This document shows positions 7,002-11,512 of a DNA stretch of 11,512 nt, piece after piece; position 1 is the first letter of the stretch; every line of letters begins with the position of its first letter. The notes below the pieces were generated by a model. It worked only from the letters and a program-made list of their open reading frames with translations. It made no database searches and had not been told where the DNA came from. The stretch is from Fidelibacterota bacterium (GTDB taxonomy: Bacteria; Fidelibacterota; Marinisomatia; Marinisomatales; TCS55), in NCBI GenBank assembly GCA_002713455.1, contig PASX01000051.1:1-11512 (forward strand), read 5' to 3'. The translations under genes were made by a program, and so were the position numbers.

Positions 7002-8329
7002 TGTTTGAAAAGATAAAAAATATTTTTGCAATACCTGAGCTAAGAAAACGTGTACTTTTTACGCTTGGTATTCTTGTGCTAGTGCGCTTAGGGGCTCATA
7101 TCCCAATTCCTGGAATTGATACTGATGCACTATCAACTGCTTTTCAGGGTTATCAGAATACTTTACTCGGACTATATAATTTGTTTGCAGGGGGAGCATT
7201 TGAAAAGGCAACATTATTTGCATTGGGTATTATGCCTTATATCTCAGCATCAATTATCATACAATTAATGAGTACTGTAGTCCCTTATTTCCAACGGTTG
7301 CAAAAAGAAGGTGAAGCAGGAAGGAAAAAAATCACTCAAATCACTCGTTATCTTACGGTTTTAATATCAGCTATGCAGGCCTATGGAATCGTTGCAGTAT
7401 TTTTACCTTCAATGTCAGCAGGTGGGCAATCCGTAGTTATAAATCCTGGTTTTAGTTTTATTTTTACTGGTACAGTTAGTTTGATTACTGGTACTATTCT
7501 ATTAATGTGGTTTGGTGAAAGAATAACTGAAAGAGGTATCGGCAATGGAATCTCTTTAATTATTATGGTTGGCATTGTTTCTGGACTTCCTAATGTAATT
7601 GTAACTGAAATTGCTTTGATAAATGAGGGTGTTAGAGGCCTACTTAGTGAAGTTATATTATTAGGAATTATGTTTGTAGTAATTGCTTTTGTTGTTCTTC
7701 TTACGCAAGGAACAAGAAAAATCCCTGTTTCCTATGCAAAAAGAGTAGTTGGTCGTAAAGTTTATGGAGGACAGTCAACACATATCCCGCTAAAAGTTAA
7801 TACAGCTGGTGTAATGCCAATTATTTTTGCTCAGTCAATAATGTTTATTCCAAGTACGGTCGCAACTTTCTTTAGTGAAAATGTTTTTATGCAGGGTGTG
7901 ATGAGATGGTTTTCATTTGACCATCCATTTTATTGGTTTGTTTTTGGAATCATGATTATCTTTTTCACTTATTTTTATACCGCTATTGCATTCGATCCAA
8001 CTCAAGTGTCACAACAAATGAAACAACATGGTGGCTTTATACCTGGTATTCGCCCAGGTAAAAAAACTGCAGATTATATAGATAATATTCTTTCTAGAGT
8101 CACTTTGCCAGGTTCTTTTGCTTTAGCTCTAGTTGCAATTTTCCCTTATATACTTATGAAATCAATGGATGTGGGTTACGATTTGGCATCTTTTTTTGGA
8201 GGAACTAGTTTATTGATTATTGTTGGTGTTGCTTTGGATACTTTACAACAGATTGAATCACATTTAATGAGTCGACATTATGATGGATTTTTAACTAAAG
8301 GTAAAATTCGTGGACGGAGGCGAGCATAG
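7001..8329 (+). CDS. secY: Protein translocase channel subunit SecY
   Basis: SecY is the inner-membrane pore that, with SecE/SecG and SecA or ribosomes, exports unfolded proteins. The 442 residues fit the family, and about ten hydrophobic segments can be drawn (roughly 18-36, 68-90, 117-137, 152-171, 181-200, 215-235, 268-290, 309-332, 369-388, 398-414). Signatures are HIPIPGID (33-40), GIMPYISASIIIQLM in TM2, FGERITERGIGNGISLII at TM4-TM5, IPVSYAKRVVGRK in cytoplasmic loop C4, VMPIIFAQSI in TM7 and FIPGIRPGKKTADYI in C5, the SecA/ribosome contact loop. The basic tail KIRGRRRA is normal. The ATG overlaps the rplO stop by one base, with only a distant AAGG upstream. Confidence 0.99.
   Translation: MFEKIKNIFAIPELRKRVLFTLGILVLVRLGAHIPIPGIDTDALSTAFQGYQNTLLGLYNLFAGGAFEKATLFALGIMPYISASIIIQLMSTVVPYFQRLQKEGEAGRKKITQITRYLTVLISAMQAYGIVAVFLPSMSAGGQSVVINPGFSFIFTGTVSLITGTILLMWFGERITERGIGNGISLIIMVGIVSGLPNVIVTEIALINEGVRGLLSEVILLGIMFVVIAFVVLLTQGTRKIPVSYAKRVVGRKVYGGQSTHIPLKVNTAGVMPIIFAQSIMFIPSTVATFFSENVFMQGVMRWFSFDHPFYWFVFGIMIIFFTYFYTAIAFDPTQVSQQMKQHGGFIPGIRPGKKTADYIDNILSRVTLPGSFALALVAIFPYILMKSMDVGYDLASFFGGTSLLIIVGVALDTLQQIESHLMSRHYDGFLTKGKIRGRRRA
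8316..8320 (+). promoter_or_regulatory. Ribosome binding site for map (GTG start)
   Basis: GGAGG is encoded by the basic tail of secY, eight bases before the GTG at 8329. It supports the GTG that overlaps the secY stop (TAGTG). Confidence 0.8.
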
Positions 8330-9090
8330 TGGTCCGTATTAGAACTAAACGTGAAATTGAATTTATTAAAAATAGCTGTCAAATTGTTTCAGACACGCTT
8401 GATATGTTAACTGATTATGTAAAGCCCGGAGTTAAAATAACTGAATTGGATAAAAAAGCTGAAGCATTTATTCTTGAACAGGGTGCACGTCCTGCATTTA
8501 AAGGTTATATGGGTTTTCCAGCAACTCTCTGCGTTTCAGTTGATGATGAAGTTGTTCATGGAATACCTAATGATAGATTTTTAGAAGAAGGACAAATTGT
8601 AGGCATTGATTGTGGAGCAGAGAAAGAGGGATATTATGGAGATCATGCTCGTACTTTTGCAGTTGGTAAAATTTCTGAAGATAAGCAGAAATTAATGAAT
8701 ATCACTCATGAGTCGCTAATGATAGGTATTGCAGAGGCTAAGCCAGATAATTATGTTTCTGATATTGGTCATGCTATTCAATCCTTTGTTGAGCCTCATG
8801 GCTATTCAGTAGTTCGTGAGCTTGTAGGCCATGGTATAGGAACTGAATTACATGAAGAGCCTCAAATACCTAATTATGGAAAACCAAGCCAAGGATACAA
8901 GCTTCGCGAGGGAATGTGTATTGCAATAGAGCCAATGATAAATATGGGATTAAAAGAGATAAAGACAGATTCTGATGGCTGGACAATTAGGACATTAGAT
9001 GGTCAAGTTTCAGCACATTTTGAGCATACAATTGCAATTACAAATAATGGTCCAAAAATTTTAAGTCAAAGAGATTTTAATAATGGCTAA
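8329..9090 (+). CDS. map: Methionine aminopeptidase, type I, GTG start
   Basis: This cytoplasmic two-metal enzyme removes the initiator methionine from nascent proteins when residue 2 is small. The 253-residue length is typical for type Ia, without an N-terminal zinc extension. All metal ligands are present: Asp94 (GIDCGA), Asp105 (GDHARTF), His168 (GHGIG), Glu201 (AIEPM) and Glu232 (FEHT). Substrate-binding His77 (VVHGIP) and His175 (ELHEEP) are also there. Every one is offset by -2 or -3 from its E. coli equivalent. GTG 8329 shares its G with the secY TAG, and GGAGG at 8316-8320 is eight bases upstream. Placement directly after secY, with no adk between, recalls Bacteroidota. It overlaps infA by eight bases. 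Confidence 0.98.
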   Translation: MVRIRTKREIEFIKNSCQIVSDTLDMLTDYVKPGVKITELDKKAEAFILEQGARPAFKGYMGFPATLCVSVDDEVVHGIPNDRFLEEGQIVGIDCGAEKEGYYGDHARTFAVGKISEDKQKLMNITHESLMIGIAEAKPDNYVSDIGHAIQSFVEPHGYSVVRELVGHGIGTELHEEPQIPNYGKPSQGYKLREGMCIAIEPMINMGLKEIKTDSDGWTIRTLDGQVSAHFEHTIAITNNGPKILSQRDFNNG

Positions 9091-9310
9091 GGAACAAGCT
9101 ATACAAGTTGAAGGGGTAATAAAAGAAACATTACCAAATGCCATGTTTAGAGTTGAAGTTGAAATAGGTGAAAATACTCATGAAGTTTTAGCTCATGTGA
9201 GCGGTAAGATGCGCATGCATTTTATCAAAATTTTACCTGGAGATATTGTTAAGCTTGAAATATCTCCTTATGATCTAACCAGAGGTCGCATAACCTACAG
9301 AAATAAATAG
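9083..9310 (+). CDS. infA: Translation initiation factor IF-1
   Basis: IF1 occupies the 30S A site during initiation. It is a single OB (S1-like) domain. The 75 residues begin [20 protein letters not shown] and retain the rRNA-contacting [17 protein letters not shown] and [13 protein letters not shown]. Compared with the usual 72 residues (as in E. coli), there are three extra in the turn after MFRVE, where VEIGENTHE replaces a shorter L-E-N-G-H-type turn (about residues 27-31). The ATG lies inside the end of map; the overlap ATGGCTAA provides Met-Ala for IF1 and the map stop. Only a weak purine stretch precedes it, so translation is probably coupled to map. Confidence 0.98.
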   Translation: MAKEQAIQVEGVIKETLPNAMFRVEVEIGENTHEVLAHVSGKMRMHFIKILPGDIVKLEISPYDLTRGRITYRNK

Positions 9311-9316
9311 AAAGCA

Positions 9317-9430
9317 ATGAAAGTAAGATCATCAGTTAAGAAAATTTGTGCAAAATGTAAAATTATTCGTCGGAATGGTGTTTTAATGGTTATATGCGAT
9401 AATTCTAAACATAAGCAAAGACAAGGTTAG
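9317..9430 (+). CDS. rpmJ: 50S ribosomal protein bL36 (L36), zinc-binding form
   Basis: bL36 is the smallest ribosomal protein and stabilises 23S rRNA near the base of the stalk. I read a 37-residue frame from ATG 9317 to TAG 9430: [20 protein letters not shown], then [17 protein letters not shown]. Length, the starting MKVR-S-V-K-K and the ending KHKQRQG are exactly canonical. The zinc site is complete: Cys11, Cys14, Cys27 and His32. The gene falls in the normal place between infA and rpsM, six bases after infA, with no clear Shine-Dalgarno site. At 114 bases it is easily missed by gene finders. Confidence 0.98.
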   Translation: MKVRSSVKKICAKCKIIRRNGVLMVICDNSKHKQRQG

Positions 9431-9440
9431 GAGTTTTTTT

Positions 9441-9821
9441 ATGGCACGTATTTCAGGAATAGATATTCCAAAGGAAAAGAAGGTACCTTATTCACTTTGT
9501 TATATTCATGGTATAGGATTTACAACTGCTAAAGAAATATGTAAAATAGCTAAAATTGATTTAGATAAAAGGGTAAAAGACTTATCAGATAGCCAGGTTT
9601 CTTCTGTTCGAGAAGCAATAGCATCTCTCGACATCAGAGTTGAAGGTGAAAGAAGAACAGAAGTTTCTATGAATATTAAGAGAAAAAGAGATATTGGTTG
9701 TTATCAAGGATTGAGACATCGTCGCGGTTTACCTGTTAATGGTCAAAGGACAAAGACTAATTCAAGGACAAGAAAAGGTAAACGACGTACGATTGGATTA
9801 GGAAAGAAAGTCGTTGTTTAG
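9441..9821 (+). CDS. rpsM: 30S ribosomal protein uS13 (S13)
   Basis: uS13 sits at the top of the small-subunit head, forming bridges to 23S rRNA and uL5 and touching the P-site tRNA through its basic tail. The 126 residues start MARISGIDIPKEKKVPYSL with YIHGIGFTTAKEICK, the helix-two-turn-helix region. The C-terminal signature CYQGLRHRRGLPVNGQRTKT is followed by NSRTRKGKRRTIG. AGGAG at 9429-9433 overlaps the rpmJ stop and is seven bases before the ATG. It is the first gene of the alpha-operon group; no separate promoter is visible in the ten-base gap. Confidence 0.99.
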   Translation: MARISGIDIPKEKKVPYSLCYIHGIGFTTAKEICKIAKIDLDKRVKDLSDSQVSSVREAIASLDIRVEGERRTEVSMNIKRKRDIGCYQGLRHRRGLPVNGQRTKTNSRTRKGKRRTIGLGKKVVV

Positions 9822-9843
9822 TTAATTAATTATAGGATTTTAA

Positions 9844-10233
9844 GTGGCACAGCAAACAAAAGAGAAAAAAAAGAAAAAAAGCAAAGTGGATGCTGCAGGT
9901 ATAGCGCATATCAAAGCAACCTTTAATAATACTCACGTAACATTAACTGATAAATTTGGTAATGTAGTTGCTTGGTCAACTGCAGGAACGAGTGGCTTTA
10001 AGGGTTCTAGAAAAAGTACTGCTTTTGCAGCTACTATGGCTGCAGAAAAAGTAGGCCAAGAGGCTGTTCAAATGGGTATGCGAACTATAGACGTTAAGGT
10101 AAAAGGGCCAGGAGCTGGACGTGAGTCAGCAATTCGCGCGCTTGCTGTTGCTGGTTTAGAAGTGACTTCGATTAGAGATGTTACTCCTTTACCTCATAAC
10201 GGTTGTCGACCACCAAAGAGAAGGCGTGTATAA
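9844..10233 (+). CDS. rpsK: 30S ribosomal protein uS11 (S11), GTG start
   Basis: uS11 is on the small-subunit platform by the E site and the anti-Shine-Dalgarno end of 16S rRNA. The 129 residues have a lysine-rich N-terminal arm (KEKKKKKSK), then [20 protein letters not shown] and [33 protein letters not shown] follows, and the protein ends [13 protein letters not shown]. Asn119-Gly120 in the last motif matches the E. coli Asn119 that becomes isoaspartate. Initiation is at GTG 9844, six bases after AGGA at 9834-9837. The 22-base gap before it is the longest in the window. The codons for the lysine arm contain A8 and A7 runs at 9865-9872 and 9874-9880. Confidence 0.98.
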   Translation: MAQQTKEKKKKKSKVDAAGIAHIKATFNNTHVTLTDKFGNVVAWSTAGTSGFKGSRKSTAFAATMAAEKVGQEAVQMGMRTIDVKVKGPGAGRESAIRALAVAGLEVTSIRDVTPLPHNGCRPPKRRRV

Positions 10234-10246
10234 ATGAGAGAATTAA

Positions 10247-10864
10247 ATGGCAAAAACTAATATACCAAAAGGAAAATTAGTTCGAAAATTTGGCGAGAAT
10301 ATTTTTGGTAACCCTAAATACGATAATTTGCTAAATAAAAAACCATATACTCCTGGGCAGCATGGTCCAAATCGCAGAAGAAGATTATCTAATTATGGTA
10401 TTCAGCTAAAGGAAAAACAAAAAATTAAGGCAATGTATGGAGTTTTAGAGCGACAATTTCGCAATTATTTTCATAAAGCTGATAAGATGAAAGGAGAAAC
10501 CGGCTTAAATCTACTTACACTATTGGAATGTAGACTTGATAATGTAGTATACCGGCTCGGTTTTGCTTCAACGAGAGCGCAAGCTCGTCAAATAGTGTCT
10601 CATGCACATTTTTTAGTTAATAATAGAAAATGTAATTATCCATCTGCATCAATAAATCCTGGTGATATTATAAAAGTTAGAGATAAATCAAAGAAGTTGG
10701 ATATAATTATGGATTCAATGAAAAGAATAAAAGGTGATATAGGTTTGCCCTGGCTAGAGCTAGATAAGGCAAAAATGACTGGAACATTTCTTGCACTACC
10801 AGAGCGTGAAGAAATGGCTCTTACTGTAAATGAACAATTAGTAGTGGAACTCTACTCAAAATAA
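10247..10864 (+). CDS. rpsD: 30S ribosomal protein uS4 (S4), zinc-free form
   Basis: uS4 starts assembly of the 30S body by binding the 16S five-way junction. In E. coli it also represses the alpha operon. The 205 residues have an N-terminal domain starting MAKTNIPKGKLVRKFGENIF, then KPYTPGQHGPNRRRR. The S4 RNA-binding domain spans about residues 96-155 (CRLDNVVYRLGFASTRAQAR followed by QIVSHAHFLVNNR). Only two cysteines occur (95 and 129), so the N-terminal zinc site of the C+ form is absent. The RKFGENIFG opening recalls Bacteroidota-type S4. The ATG at 10247 gives the conserved start; only weak purines (GAGAG) precede it. An eight-codon frame at 10234-10260 overlaps its start. Confidence 0.99.
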   Translation: MAKTNIPKGKLVRKFGENIFGNPKYDNLLNKKPYTPGQHGPNRRRRLSNYGIQLKEKQKIKAMYGVLERQFRNYFHKADKMKGETGLNLLTLLECRLDNVVYRLGFASTRAQARQIVSHAHFLVNNRKCNYPSASINPGDIIKVRDKSKKLDIIMDSMKRIKGDIGLPWLELDKAKMTGTFLALPEREEMALTVNEQLVVELYSK

Positions 10865-10883
10865 AATAAGGTATTTAAATTTT

Positions 10884-11512
10884 ATGAGTCAAAAAGAATA
10901 TAAACTAAAAATTAAAACAGAAAAAAAATCATTAACAAATACATATGGAAAATTTGTTATACAGCCACTTGAAAGAGGCTATGGTATTACGCTTGGAAAT
11001 ACTTTAAGAAGAGTATTGCTGACAAGTTTACCTGGAGCTGCAATAACTAATGTAAAAGTAGAAAATGTTTTACATGAATTTTCAACTATACCTGGCGTAA
11101 AAGATGATATGTCTGAAATCATTCAAAACTTAAAAGGGGTGAGGTTTAAGTTGTCAGATTCAAATGTTGATAATTTAAATATATCTTTAAAAGGGAAAAA
11201 AATATTTACTGCTTCAGATATTCAAGCAGCTACAGATCAATTTGAAGTTTTAAATAAAGATCTTTATATCACAGAGCTCAACTCTAATGGAAAAATAAAT
11301 ATGGAGATTAGAATAGGTGTTGGAAAAGGTTATGTTCCAGCCGAAGAAAACGAATTGCCAAATGCCCCTATTGGAACTTTAGCTGTTGACAGCATTTTTA
11401 ACCCAGTTAAAAAGGTGTCATACAATGTAGAGCCTGTTCCAGGAGCAAAGGATCCAATTGAAATTTTAAGTATTGAATTAGAAACTGATGGTTCTGTTAC
11501 TCCTGAAGATGC
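10884..11512 (+). CDS. rpoA: DNA-directed RNA polymerase subunit alpha, N-terminal part (cut by window end)
   Basis: The alpha subunit dimerises to seed RNA polymerase assembly. The window holds 209 complete codons from ATG 10884; no stop is reached, so the rest of the N-terminal domain, the linker and the promoter-contacting C-terminal domain lie outside. Visible hallmarks of the N-terminal domain are FVIQPLERGYGITLGNTLRR and VLLTSLPGAAIT (dimer interface, residues 25-54), HEFSTIPGVKDDMSEIIQNL, GKGYVPAEEN, PIGTLAVDSIFNPVKKVSYN, and the final IELETDGSVTPEDA. The 19-base gap after rpsD has only TAAGG 12 bases upstream of the start. Its position after rpsD is the standard alpha-operon order. 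Confidence 0.98.
   Translation, partial: MSQKEYKLKIKTEKKSLTNTYGKFVIQPLERGYGITLGNTLRRVLLTSLPGAAITNVKVENVLHEFSTIPGVKDDMSEIIQNLKGVRFKLSDSNVDNLNISLKGKKIFTASDIQAATDQFEVLNKDLYITELNSNGKINMEIRIGVGKGYVPAEENELPNAPIGTLAVDSIFNPVKKVSYNVEPVPGAKDPIEILSIELETDGSVTPED

Noticed and set aside
7381..7575. 64-codon open frame on the minus strand inside secY
   Set aside because: It is antisense to conserved SecY membrane segments and its hydrophobic proline-rich content simply mirrors that sequence.
9822..9843. Possible promoter or regulatory site in the 22-base rpsM-rpsK gap
   Set aside because: TTAATTAATTATAGG includes a palindromic TTAATTAA, but there is no paired -35 element and the AGGA serves rpsK; chance is likely in this composition.
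10234..10260. Eight-codon frame (MRELNGKN) starting right after the rpsK stop and overlapping the rpsD start
   Set aside because: Tempting as a leader peptide controlling uS4, but it has no Shine-Dalgarno site of its own and so short a frame is expected by chance.
1..11512. Mobile elements, CRISPR arrays, defence or other novel systems
   Set aside because: All sequence is accounted for by tightly packed housekeeping genes; no direct or inverted repeats, tRNAs, rRNAs or unexplained gaps over 22 bases were seen.

Overview
This window is a housekeeping locus: the bacterial S10-spc-alpha ribosomal protein supercluster, entirely on the + strand. It runs from the last codons of rplW (uL23) into the first two thirds of rpoA. 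The order is rplW'-rplB-rpsS-rplV-rpsC-rplP-rpmC-rpsQ-rplN-rplX-rplE-rpsN-rpsH-rplF-rplR-rpsE-rpmD-rplO-secY-map-infA-rpmJ-rpsM-rpsK-rpsD-rpoA'. All 24 complete genes and both edge fragments look intact, with no frameshifts, insertions or mobile DNA.

Organism: a bacterium with AT-rich DNA (my impression by eye is about one third G+C). The bacterial-type proteins (bL36, IF1, SecY, RpoA), the zinc-binding short uS14 (61 aa), the zinc-free uS4 beginning with an RKFGENIFG-type N-terminus, and the secY-map-infA order without adk together suggest a member or relative of the Bacteroidota/FCB assemblage, possibly a marine low-GC lineage such as Marinimicrobia (SAR406). That placement is an inference from recalled family patterns, not from a search, and is weak below domain level.

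Layout: positions 1-3045 hold the distal S10 operon (uL23 end, uL2, uS19, uL22, uS3, uL16, uL29, uS17). Positions 3049-8329 hold the spc operon (uL14, uL24, uL5, uS14, uS8, uL6, uL18, uS5, uL30, uL15, SecY). Positions 8329-11512 hold map, infA and rpmJ, then the alpha operon genes (uS13, uS11, uS4, RpoA). Spacing is very tight: many junctions share a single base between stop and start, two share the 8-base sequence ATGGCTAA, and the longest gap is 22 bases. I see no terminator or convincing promoter, so the whole block could be one transcript, probably started upstream of the window.

The genes supply ribosome parts, the initiation factor IF1, the protein-export channel SecY, the enzyme that trims the initiator methionine, and the RNA polymerase assembly subunit. 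No novel system is present. The points worth a second look are small: a mix of Shine-Dalgarno-led and AT-rich SD-less starts, five non-ATG starts, a recurring ATGGCTAA overlap, an altered uL22 tunnel hairpin and a three-residue insertion in IF1.
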